Source: Cristatella mucedo
Taxonomy: Eukaryota > Bryozoa > Phylactolaemata > Cristatellidae
NCBI GenBank assembly: GCA_009760855.2
Contig: WPIO01000082.1
Span: 845,001-909,000 of the forward strand
Reading direction: 5' to 3'
Length of the DNA: 64,000 nucleotides
In this document: positions 34,410 to 45,359 of the stretch, one piece after another
How positions within the stretch are numbered: the first letter of the stretch is position 1
How the letters are laid out: the number at the start of each line of letters is the position of its first letter
Translations under genes and position numbers: made by a program
Notes under the pieces: generated by a model
What the model saw: only the letters and a program-made list of their open reading frames with translations
What the model was told of the DNA's origin: nothing
The model's database searches: none

Positions 34410-36559
34410 CCTCTGGCTTCTCAAGCCGTATCTGGGGTTTCCTAATTTCGCCACATGGAGCTTCCCCTGTAGCTTGCACCTGTCCTACGTCGGTCACCTT
34501 CTAGACCTTGACATCATCTAGATTACTCTCGTCATTAGCGCGCTCACGTTCCAGCTCCGTAGCAGCCTTTGATTGATGAATAATTCTCAAAAGACTGCTG
34601 GTTAGCGTGGTCTATCCCAAGAAATTTCTAACTTTTATTCAGACGTCGAAGTACCTCTGCCTTCAGGATACCTATACTCGCAAGACAAGTATATCCAAAT
34701 ACTGCCGCATGCTTCTCGGCCGCCACTGCTGCCTCGGGAAATCCTTGGCGTGGGCGTATATGTATAACTCGCTTAAATTCAAAACAATGCTCGTTGTCAA
34801 TTTACGTAATTTTGGTTAAGTTAGGCTTCAAAATTGGCAGACGTTCAGCAGGCAATTGCTGTGAATCCCGAAGTTCGGCATAGCAGGCAGCTACTTCGTC
34901 GTTTAAACGCTCAACATCTCGCTCGCTACGTAGCTCACCACTCGAACGAAGAGCTCCATCTTACATGTTCAACATTAAGCAATATAGTCTCGTAAGCAAC
35001 GAGACTAGCATAAGACAGCTAGCAATGGTCCTCAGTAGTTATCGACACTGCCGTCCAGCATCGAATGTTCCAAACGGGTTTAAGCTGCTTCCAAGCCCCG
35101 ACAGAATTACGCCTCGACCACAGCGCTCGTAGTTGCGCAAGTCCTTGCCGACACGTGGCATGTAGCGGTGAAGCCGTGAACCTTTGAACCGTCCCCAGCG
35201 ACTTGTCGGTGCAGCTCCAATGCAGGTAGGGATGCCACTAGCAGCTAAAGAAGGTTGCGATGAAGACAACCCGTGCCTTGATACAACTCCAATTCCTTAG
35301 CTTAGAGAAGTCTATAGGACAGCGACGAAGAGTTACAGGCATCCAGCATCAGCCTTTGAGCAAAAAAGCTCGCGTACACCGCCCAGAGCACCGCAGAGCT
35401 CCCGAAGGGCGCCGACGCTCTTGCGCAACTGCTGCCTGGCCCAAAACCTATAGAGCTCGAACGACTGACTTTAAATTAGGCGACGTTGGTTTTTATGTAG
35501 CCTAACCGTAGATTATCGCATAACTGCTGCCTATCATTATCATTGAGGAATCGCGGCTAATAATATCACGGCAGTCGCAATCTGGCTGATGTTGACACAG
35601 CGCCAACGTTTCAGTGTTGCCTCCACTAAACCAAGCGACATGAAGGTTGAATAAATGAAAGGCTGAATATGAGTGATGAATAAATACACGAGGCTAGAAT
35701 TAATAAAAAGGATATTAAACTCACAGGAGCCGATTTTCAGTGAAGCTTGTATTAGTAATGATAACTTTGTGAACAAGACCTTGATATGTTGCGTTCAACT
35801 TGCTAGCTTTCAAGGGAGGAATTCTTTTTTCTCTACTCCCGGCGTTTATATGCCCATGCATGTACGTGAAATGCGCACTGTAGGCGGGCGACCTGTTGTC
35901 GCGAGCCAGTCGGCTTTCATTGCTCTGCGGGCGGGTATTGACCTAAAGCATGCAAGACAACTAGCGTAATTAGACCGACGACCGATGCTGAGGTAGAGAC
36001 CTGGCGTAACCGTCATGCCATTGGCTCATCGTGTCGAGCAGCTGCCGGCTAAGCTCGGCTCGAGCACTTCCGCATAGCCTCGCTCGCAGCCGGCAGATGA
36101 AGCGGTTAGCTCTCGTCGGTCTTTCGATTCTCTCGTCTCGCAAAATAATATCCCGACAGTATTTTCTTCTCTTAAATTGCTGTATTTTAATGCACACATT
36201 CTTAAAATATTTATTATAGATAAAAGCGCGATCTTTACAGGCTAGTCGTCTTTCGCTTCAATAGTTTATTCGGATCTACAGATACAGTTACAGTCCGAGT
36301 CGGACCCATTTTACCGCTGAAGCAAATGGTCAGATGAGAGCAAGCCGATTCATCAGTCGGTAGGTGAGGATACGCTCTCGCTAAAGTGTTTCGCGTTAGA
36401 CGCTCGTGTGGCACTCGAATCTCATTTCTCCGTCTAAGCGATTGCCGTGGACGCCGAAAGAGGATGGAGAAAAGTAGATGCGGCATTATAGGGCACACAA
36501 GCGGAGAAATTTTTTCGCAGTGAACGAATTATAACTCAGCCGTCGCTGTTCTAGGGGTT

Positions 36560-37350
36560 AAATGAATCTCGCGCTGTCGTAATTGTTGTGCGAAGGCGCA
36601 AAAGCCTGTCCGCGCGAAGAGCGACACAGCCATTTCAGCGGATCCACAAAACCAACCCGCCCGCACTGCTGGCTGACCTGCGCCGCAGCACAGGATCGAT
36701 CGACTAGCGGCGGCTCAGGAGCGAGGTCGCAGCGCTTCCGCCGCCGCCGCGTCCCGCCCAGTCCGCGAAGCGGCGCGATTCGACTCGTGGCGACGAGCGG
36801 CGGTAGGTGTGTCGGACGACCTGTATCTGTATCCCAGCAGCATCGCGGCCTGCTGCGCGCGCGCTCATGCACGTACCGTCCCGCCGCTGCTCCACGCCGA
36901 GGACTCGCCTCAACCGCAGCGCAGTCAAGCCGCTCGTCTGCGCTGCCGCCGCGGAGCTCGGCGCGCCGTCTCGGGCGCCGGCGAAGCGTCACGCTCGCTC
37001 GCGCACTCGCGCTCGCACGCGGTCGACGGAAGCGGGGGGGGGGGGAGAGCGAGCGCTTCGTCGCGCAATGCTCCGCGATCGTGAACTTGGAGCCGGGCCA
37101 CTTACTTTGAGCCGGCGACCGTTTCTGAAAGAGCCGCGATAAACGGGCTGCTTGTCGGCGGTGTGCTATTTACGCACGCTACCCAATTTGCGTACGACTT
37201 CCCATATGGCCGACATATACCCGTAAGGTGAGAATCTGACCGCAGCAGCTCTTTTTGCCGACGTTTTGCGGTCGGTGAGTCGCAGCGAAGCTCTGCGTCG
37301 GCGGTGCGATCGCGGGCAGCGCGGTAGCGTCTGAGGAGTTCTCGTCAGAC
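36560..37350. promoter_or_regulatory. CpG-rich island, no gene assigned
   Basis: This block is dense in CpG and GC, comparable to the fascin island. The overlapping Arg/Ser/Pro-rich ORFs in several frames on both strands are what such composition produces. It could be a promoter of an unrecognised transcript. An (AT)n repeat follows at 37.46 kb. Confidence 0.45.
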
Positions 37351-37454
37351 GTAGGCGATCTTTACGTCGATTGGCAAGCCACCGCAGAGCCCAAGAAAAA
37401 CGTCATACAACCTGCAACTTTGCTTGAATTGTATAGGACCATTATAACAAAAAA

Positions 37455-37457
<3 letters not shown>

Positions 37458-37497
<40 letters not shown>
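37458..37497. repeat. (AT)n microsatellite
   Basis: About 29 bp of alternating TA followed by ACACATATAC. Confidence 0.95.
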
Positions 37498-37929
37498 GAG
37501 CATTAGCTGCTATAGGCTCAGGATGAGTCTGACTGCAGTCACCTGCCTGCTGTTCCGGCTATACTATCCAGGCAATTTTTCTTTTTTGCTTTCGCGAGTT
37601 CGGTGTTGATGGTAGCACCGCGTGCGGAATTTCGAGCTCCGTATCTGCCCCATTGAGCGCGCTGCGAACGTCAGGTCTGCATACATTGCACGCTTCTTCT
37701 GAAAGGCCGCCACCGAGCCGCCGAGAACCGCCGGCGATGGCGGTGGCGGAGGCAGAGGCCGCTGCAGCTAATGGTAGCTATTCCCAAAGCGCCACGAAGC
37801 AGGTGTAAGACCGATAGCACTGAGCCAGCTTAAACCGTCCAATAATAAGGGTGTTCTAATTCGACGCACTCGTAAGGCATGCAGTCGTTACTTTTGGAAG
37901 ATCGGTAGCGAGGGTCGGCATGCGGCAGG

Positions 37930-40000
37930 TGATTATCAAACGACGTTACAGGTACGACCCGCATTCAGCGATGGCCATTCTGCCAGCCGATGGCTGACGG
38001 TCGGTCTCCGTTAAAGCACCGAAGACGTCACGTTCCGCGACGGGCGCGAGCGTGAGCTCGAAGGTCTTGTGCGACCTGCGGCGAAGTATTACAAAGCATT
38101 TATTTAATGCTCTCTCTGTAACGGCGCTACCGGGCGGTCCCGAGCTTAGAGGCGACTTGGTCGCAGCGCTGCAACGGTTGCCCGCAACGTGGCCACCAGT
38201 TATTGCGTAGCGAGGCGCGTCGGACCAGAGCGGACGCTTCGTACGCATCTTCAAAATATCTTGCTACTAGATTTGAGGAGCGTCGATCTGCACTCTGCTG
38301 TTTCTTGGAACAGACTCCGGAGCGGGATGCTGAGGCACCCGGACAGCACTCAGCTCGCTGTCGCCGCTGTCGAGGTGAGCGCTTGGTCGCCGCTCCCTCG
38401 ACGCGGTGGTCTACAACGCCGACGAAGTCGGTAGTCGGCGGACCCAACACGACCCACCGGCGTGTTGTCGAAAAGCGGCTGCGACGCCATTTCGTTTCCG
38501 ATCCTCCTCCGACGTCTCTCTCGCGCTTTAAATCTCGACGCTCAACGGTCAGGTGCTGGTAGGCGACCGCTTTCACTCGCTTCGCGTGCGCGCGCGCAGG
38601 TACGCTCGCGACCGCGTCGGTCGGCGCAGGCCGACGCCGGCGTCTGCTCTCACCGCCGACCGCGGCGGAGTAGCGGTCGCCTTCGGGCGCGCGCATCCGG
38701 GGATGGCCGTGGTGACGGCGGCGTCGGTCAGGCACTCGCGCCGCCGTAGTCGCGGCCATCACCGCTTGCGGGGCGTCGTCACTTGTCAGCGATTTTGGAA
38801 TCGGAACACAAATTAGCGGTCGCTTTGCGAGATTCTCAAACGGGCCAACCGGCCCTGGAGCGGTCTCTCATTTGCTCAGCCGGCTACTGCACGATCGGGC
38901 GCTTAAGCATTGTTCATAGACCAAAGGTGCGGTCAGGAGTGCTTGTATCATTTGTGCTGCGTGAACACTGATGCCTGAAGTAGGAGAACAAGTGGGTGCT
39001 TGCGAAAACACCGCGTCGGTTCGCGGCGCTAGCGACTCGCATTGCTTCCAAGCGATATCCGCCGGCGGGCGTGTTCGGTGCGCAACTTCCCGTCCCGAGG
39101 CGCAGCTGCTGGGGGTGCTGCGTCGCTAGGAAACGCTTCAATTTGGGGCGCGGTGACCGCCGGCCGGCCGACCGCGTGCGCGTCGTTCGCGCGCCGCTCT
39201 CGCCGCGCCAGAGCGGCAGCACCAGCCGCCCTGCCACCGCCGTAGTCCGTCGCCAGCTTCCGCGGCGCCAATTCTTCGACATCGATCGTAGGATTCGCCG
39301 CCGCCAGGCCGGCTTATCTCGTTCGGACTCGCAGTGCCGACTGATCGCCGGGCGAGCGGCAGCGCGTCTCCAAGCATCGTGCCATCCGGCCATCGCGCGT
39401 TCCTGCTACCCGCCAGCATCGTGGTCACTTCGAGGGTGAGCGATAGTCGTCGTCGCGTCGCCAGCCGGTCTGGCTGCTTGCGAAGTCATCGCCGGGAGTC
39501 GTGCGCGCGCGCGCTCGCGCGACAGCAGAGGCAATCGAGCGCCGGGCCGGAGCCGCTGCGGCGGCGGCGGCGTGCGCGAGCTACGCCGTCCGAGTCTTGG
39601 ATTGGAACTTGCTGGCGTGGCGGAGCGCGCTGCTTGTTCGGCGGCTGTAGCGAGCGCTGGTAGCTGGCATCGGCCATGTAGAATCCAGAGTTCACCCGGC
39701 GGTCGTGGCTCGAGGTCGAGCGAGCAGACCGGCGCTCACGATCGTTTCCGCCGCCGCGCACTCCACGCTCCGTCCGTCGCTGGCTTAGCTACTGTTTGGA
39801 CCAAGGCTGCAGTGCTTGGCGTAGCTAGGAAATTGATCGGCACAGCTTCAAGTGTCGTGATTTCGCACCACTTGTCGGTTAGTTTGACAAGGATCTCGCT
39901 TTGCCATTGGCCAATCGCGAGCCGAAAGCCGCGAATGCTCACATATCATTCGTACGGTGGTCGTCGTCGAGATCGCCGCCATCAATAGAACTTCATCGCT
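37930..40000. promoter_or_regulatory. Second, larger CpG-rich block, no gene assigned
   Basis: About 2 kb has dense CpG and many CGTCG/GCCGC words. Multiple long Arg-rich ORFs run on both strands (38127-38762 minus and 38996-39439 plus, for example). None shows a recognisable domain, and opposing ORFs overlap, so they are compositional. It may be a promoter or an unmethylated regulatory region. Confidence 0.45.
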
Positions 40001-43000
40001 TAGCTCTCTGTGCCGCCATTTCAAGCCGGACTCCCTGTAGATGATAGACCGGCTCGTTTCTTTCGCAAACGATTTCTCTCGGACGCTCTCTCTGCGCCCG
40101 GCTTAGCCTTATCTCATGTTGGGATCGTTTGGTCAGGGAAGTCAAGCAGCACACTTCGTGCCGTTCGGTCCTTCAAACCGGCCACCGCCTTGCTCGCTCT
40201 CCGAGATTCCATCCAACCATTCATCTTGAACCGTAGCGCGCGTCCCGTACCCGTTCGCTGCCCGGGATGGAGGGTTTCAGTGGCCACATAAAGGAGTTCG
40301 GTGAGAAGTTGCTCGTGGCAGGGCGCTTGACAAACTTCAGTGACCATTCTCTTTGACGGAAGTCTGGAGCTCCTTTGGTGGGGTTTTTGTTAGCCGGCGT
40401 GATAGCAATGGCATGCACAGCGGCTCCATTCACTGTTGCACCGGTGTAAGAGAGGGCGAAGTTGTAGCATCAGAGATGGCATCTCAGTGACCTACAGAGC
40501 AGCAGGGGCTCATTTGAGAAGCTGCTCCACTGCAGTAAATTCGCTACGATGATGGAGGCTACGTGCTGCACGTGCTTTGCCATCTACCAGAGTTTAACTA
40601 TGAACGTGCCATTCTATCGTCGGTGACGATTCGAGTCTCTTTATTCGCTTTGCACTTGGAAATTATGACCCTTCGTTTGGTGTAACCACCAAAGAAAATT
40701 TTTAGTGCTATATTTGCTCAGTAGCAGGACAAGAGGTGACGTAAATTACGCGCGTTAGGATTTGACAAATTCTGAATAGGAACCGTCGTGCGCCGAAGTT
40801 GGGTTGCTAACAGGCAGCTCAATGAGCGGTCAGCTGGAATCAATGCAGAGCTCACATACGCTACATCGCGTTCGTAGTGCAGAGGAGTGGCGACTAGAAA
40901 CGGTCGGACGGTAGCTTATAGTCAAGAGGCATAGTCGATCTGGCTGATAGCCCTGGTAGTAGCATGGCTTGTTAAGGCTGTCTTAAGCGGTCACAGCCTT
41001 TTCAGTCGGTTTGCCATCAGTCCTCTGCCTTGCCGACGGTCGGATTAATAGGTCTGCACATCACGACAGCTCATAGCATGAATGACTCAGCCGTGAGCAC
41101 GGCTATTGAGTGCATGCAAGACTGTGACGTGCCGTACGGTGAACACTACCGTGAAGTATCTGATCGATAGACGAATAATACTGGGATGCAATAAATAACG
41201 CAATTCACTTCAGCTGTAGATCGTAAGCAACGTAATTAGCAGGTAGGGGAATTGCCAAAAGTTGTCTGGTTACACATGATCTTATTAGATACTAAACTCA
41301 AAATGCTGGATACTTGTACGAACTCGATCGACCGGATAGATACCGATGTCTTGGCCTGTAATGCAGGTGCAAGCCTACTTGCATCCATGACAGCCCAGTT
41401 TAGTTTTGCAATACCACGAGCAGCGGTGAAGGCAAGGAGGGCAGGGGCACTTCCCCCGCACTCTAGTCGGGCATCCGGGCTCCATCTGGTACCAGCATCC
41501 CTGGCTCAGCTAGCTTCGCAGGGGAGAGGGACAGCGTAGAAGAATCAAATGTCCGTGGGTTTTCACTGTCTGGGATTCCGAAAAGAGAACGAACGGTGGT
41601 CTCGGAACAACAGCAGCAGTAGCCACCACCAGCTTTATTCCTGGCGATACAGATACCAAGCCCGTTCTCCACCCTGGTCGCTCTCCCCTCGCCGTCTTAA
41701 TACCTCTGGACAATTCCAAGGTACCCGACAGTCCAAAACGGAAACGGATATCGAGCGTAAATGTTGGCTTCACACAGTAAGCAGTCGCTTATCCCGACTG
41801 GCTGTTCACCAGCGTCGCTAACGCAGGTATGGCGATAACTGCACATACGCTGCATGCAATACTCGTCGTTAGGATCGGGCAGATGCTTGCCATAGTCTGA
41901 ACAGCTATGGATCAGTATTATGAGTTATTAATCATTCATCATATCATTCACTGCCAGCCGTGAACCAGTCATCATAAGTACCAGCTATCATGACTACAGT
42001 AGAGAGGGGGGGGCTCGAAGCAGGATTCTGTCGTTCTTCGAAGTCCTTGACTGAAGATGATGCTCCTTCAGTGAATACCGCACCAGCACTATCCTTAAGG
42101 TACGGCATCAGCACAGCTAGGTGTAGCACCGCTTCCTGCTTCATTGCCTGAGTCGGCATAGCTAGGTCAAGGTGATGCCAAGTCTCTAGCTCCGTTATCC
42201 TTTGGAGAATTCGACATCAATCGATACTCTGGATCGAGACCTACAATTTTGATGTACGACTTCAACAATGTCAATACGATCTGTCGTTCCTACAAGCTTC
42301 AGGGGCGGTTCTGTCCACTACCATCCGTGTAGGAATGACTGCGTATTACCAAGCCAGAAATTATGAAAATAAATCATGCATCGCCCTCAGCCATTCTAGT
42401 TTCAGACTTACAAGTATCTAGAGTATTCTTTTATCGCTTACCGTGCTTCCCATTTCCTTCCTCGGTAGGTGGCACACATTGCAATTTTATTAATAAAAAT
42501 GATAATAAATATTCTAGAGCACCAAGGCACCCACCAGTCGCATCACAGCATGGCAATGCAGAAGGCTATCGACCCGGTGAACCCAGGGAATGAACGTCAT
42601 TACAAGAAAGTGCGGTATCGAGAAACTGGCGGTCAAGGTAATCACTGGAAATAAAACTTGGTTGCAAGGATCAGTCGCCACGACACGACTCCCAACGAGC
42701 CTGCCCTTCTGGAGTTGCTACATGACGAGCCGGTCGATTCGTTCAGCCGTGGTCACTTCCTCAGGCTCATCACGTGTACGTGCAAGCGATAACTTGCTGC
42801 TATCGTGCTCGAGAAGGCCCTGCAGAATGTAAAGACGACCAGCTCCAACATCCAGAAGGGCATCGTCCACATACGAACTCACTTCGTTCGTATGTGTGTC
42901 GACGACAAGGCAATGCAAGGCGTTGCTTTTTACTTGCCTCATGGCTGACGAAACTCGCAGTTCGAGCAAGAGGGTGCAGCTGTTTCTCGTGAACGGCTTC

Positions 43001-44449
43001 GTTCAGGTCAAGAGCAGTCTGTTGGCCGAGCTGCTTATATACCTGATGCACTTGACAAACATCTTTGCCAATGCTCCATGTCCTGCCATCGCTGACGTTC
43101 ACATGAATAGCTACCGTCCGATTGCCAATTGTTACGGAGAAGGCAATGATGATGAAGCCGATCTGAACGATGGGATTAATAGTCTGCAAGCCTTAACCGG
43201 GAAACATAACAAGTTGGCACACTACGGACAATGTTGAGGGCACAAGCTCCAGCTAGCCCTGGTTATGGCCCTACACGGATGACATCCCCGACCCCAACAC
43301 AGCCCTCTTCTTGGAAATGGTCAGATGTGTTTTTAATCTGACATCGGGTTCTTGCAATGGCAACGACATACTGCTTACTAAGCTAAAGGAGATAGTAAAG
43401 GATTGTAGAATGCGAAAGGCTGTGACCTGAATCCGGACACTCCACTGGTAACACCCACGAAATACGCCGTGGTTGACCATTGAAGTCATGGAGCAAGCCA
43501 AAGAGTACATAGCATGGTTGAGCAGTGAATCAAGGCGAACGTTCACCTTCATCTAATACTTCATGGAGCGCTTGCTATTAATAAAGCACGAGCAATCGCC
43601 AGCTTGCAAAGCAAGATAGAATATTTTCAATGCTTTGTACTTGGTCGAGCACACCTTCCAGGTACTGATAGAGATGTGAGAGGTAGGCTATGATGATCTG
43701 TTGACAAAGATGCAGAAGTTCTGTCAGCATCACTAGATCAAGGTGGTGGATAATGTAAGTGCTAACTACATCTGACCTACTACTACCCAGTGGGCGTTTT
43801 TGCACTGAACACGCGAATATCAACGAGCACTAATTGCTTGTCGACTTATTCTATTCGGCCATTGGCACGGTATGATCAGAATTGGCCAAGGAGTCGATGG
43901 AAATGCCCTGCCTGGCTGCTTGCATCTCCTCTCATCAGCAGTTCTCAGCATTCAATGTCGACAACTTTGTAGAGCTTGCAATCGAATTCTAGACGATAGA
44001 CTTTCCAGATATCAAGCAGATCCTTTTGGGACAGCAGCTTCACAAATTTTATAGGGAAATAGATCTTCGAACTCGATACTGAAGATGTCGGGTTTCTTAT
44101 GCTAAAACAGTCCAGTCGAACCAAAGCCGGCTATGTCCAACTGAACAAGCGGGTCCAACTTATTTTGACACTGTCAATGTCAACCGCCAAGGCTGAACGT
44201 ACAGGGCGTGCCTTCAAATGACGATGGGTGCAGAAAATCTCTCGATGCCATTCTCGTTGGGCTGTATGTTGAGAAAGACGCGACTGCAATGGCTGATCAG
44301 TAATGACAAGATCATTACGTACTTTCAATTAATAAAAAATCTATTTGCAGCCACTGCTTCCGTGTTCTATAAAAGCTTGCTTTTCCTCGGCCTTTATTGC
44401 TGTCGGCAGGGCGTGCCCCTACCTGAAAATTCCGGTAATACTAATTATA
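40000..44449. other. Intergenic with possible decayed coding relic
   Basis: No intact gene was recognised. Between about 42.6 and 44.3 kb the plus strand has successive short stretches that look like protein sequence, broken by stops and frame changes (for example PALLELLHDEPVDSFSRGHF at 42.7 kb and LLAELLIYLMHLTNIF at 43.0 kb). I could not name a parent protein, so this is only a suspicion of a pseudogene. Confidence 0.35.
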
Positions 44450-44640
44450 TTTATAATAATGCATTTGTATAGCATCCTCAGAGAACTCAATGTCTTTCTA
44501 GGGAGTTTACTTATGCTGTAAAGGAAGCATGATGAAGTGGTTAGTAGTAGCATGCACAATGTCAACAAGCATAGCATGATTAGAGGTGACATGCACAGGG
44601 TCAGCAGCCAAATATGGTCAGTGACAGCGTGCAACCAGTC
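44450..44640 (-). mobile_element. LINE 3' fragment
   Basis: On plus, ATTTATAATAATGCATTTGT, then CCTCAGAGAACTCAATGTCT and CATGCACAGGGTCAGCAGCC match the inverted 3' UTR of the 5.2-kb LINE (CCTCAGAGAACTCAATCTCT). Confidence 0.8.
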
Positions 44641-44644
44641 ACTG

Positions 44645-44790
44645 CGCCTAGGACTAAGTCAGGAGTAAGGTGCTTATGGTCATGAGTTCCAAGTACTGCA
44701 CCAGAAAATCCTTTATTGCTGCTATAGCCTGAGAGATAGCCACCATTGCTCTTATTGTGCTGCAGTTATGTGTCTATTAAATAATCCAAA
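44645..44790 (+). mobile_element. SINE family B copy, degenerate
   Basis: AGGAGTAAGGTGCTTATGGT, GTTCCAAGTACTGCACC, TCCTTTATTGCTGCTATAGC and TTGCTCTTATTGTGCTGCAG follow the order of family B head, B box, core and tail, with many substitutions. Confidence 0.55.
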
Positions 44791-44970
44791 TTTTAATTTA
44801 ATTTTTATTTTAGCTTGGTTGCAGTTGGCCCCAAATGCAAAAGGTCTCCAGACTATTCAACATGGTCCTCTGGTAACTTAGGATGACCACTATGTTTGGC
44901 TCACCCAGTCTCTTTCGCATCACTCGTAGAATCTCTTTCCATCACTTTCCCTCTCTTCTCCCTCTCTCCT

Positions 44971-44976
<6 letters not shown>

Positions 44977-45020
<44 letters not shown>
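44977..45020. repeat. (CT)n microsatellite
   Basis: About 42 bp of pure CT within a longer pyrimidine-rich stretch from 44.94 kb. Confidence 0.95.
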
Positions 45021-45025
<5 letters not shown>

Positions 45026-45207
45026 TCTCTTTGTTTACCTTCTTTACCTCTTCCTACCCTTTCATGACCCCTTCTCCGGAAGCGATTCTCTCACTACGGT
45101 TTCCCGTCAGTTTGTGTTGTGCCTGTATGTACCTGTAAGGAGTGGACTGGCTTTCAGAGAATGGCAAGCATTGGATTTGCCTGCTGTCATTAGCTAACTC
45201 AGGGAAG

Positions 45208-45353
45208 ATTGTTTCTTACTCTGGGATGATCGTTCCTCAAGCTGGGTCAATTGTTTTTCATGCTTGGCTTATCGTTTTTTCTCTGAGCCTACTGTTCCTC
45301 ACTTTGAGTAGATTGTTCCTCAAACTGGGTCAATCACTGATCATGCTAGGCTG
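45208..45353 (+). repeat. 21-bp minisatellite, about 7 units
   Basis: Units of 21 bp (one of 20) follow the form ATYGTTCCTCAAGCTGGGTCA, for example 45229-45249, 45312-45332 and 45333-45353. The units are diverged. A 70-codon ORF runs through because the period is a multiple of three, but I see no reason to call it a protein. Confidence 0.85.
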
Positions 45354-45359
45354 ATCATT

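Larger units (their letters stand above)
30720..36550. other. Intergenic, SINEs but no gene recognised
   Basis: Three family B SINEs lie at 31.05-31.23 and 33.05-33.35 kb, with a short tandem repeat at 34.35 kb. ORFs of 70-120 codons here (31060-31416, for example) are SINE read-through or lack any recognisable domain. Confidence 0.5.

Noticed and set aside
36583-37110. 175-codon Arg/Ser-rich ORF and overlapping ORFs in the CpG island
   Set aside because: Long ORFs appear in several frames on both strands, as expected where stop codons are rare because of high GC.
38127-38762. 211-codon minus-strand Arg-rich ORF
   Set aside because: It overlaps other Arg-rich ORFs on both strands of the CpG block and has no domain or splice support.
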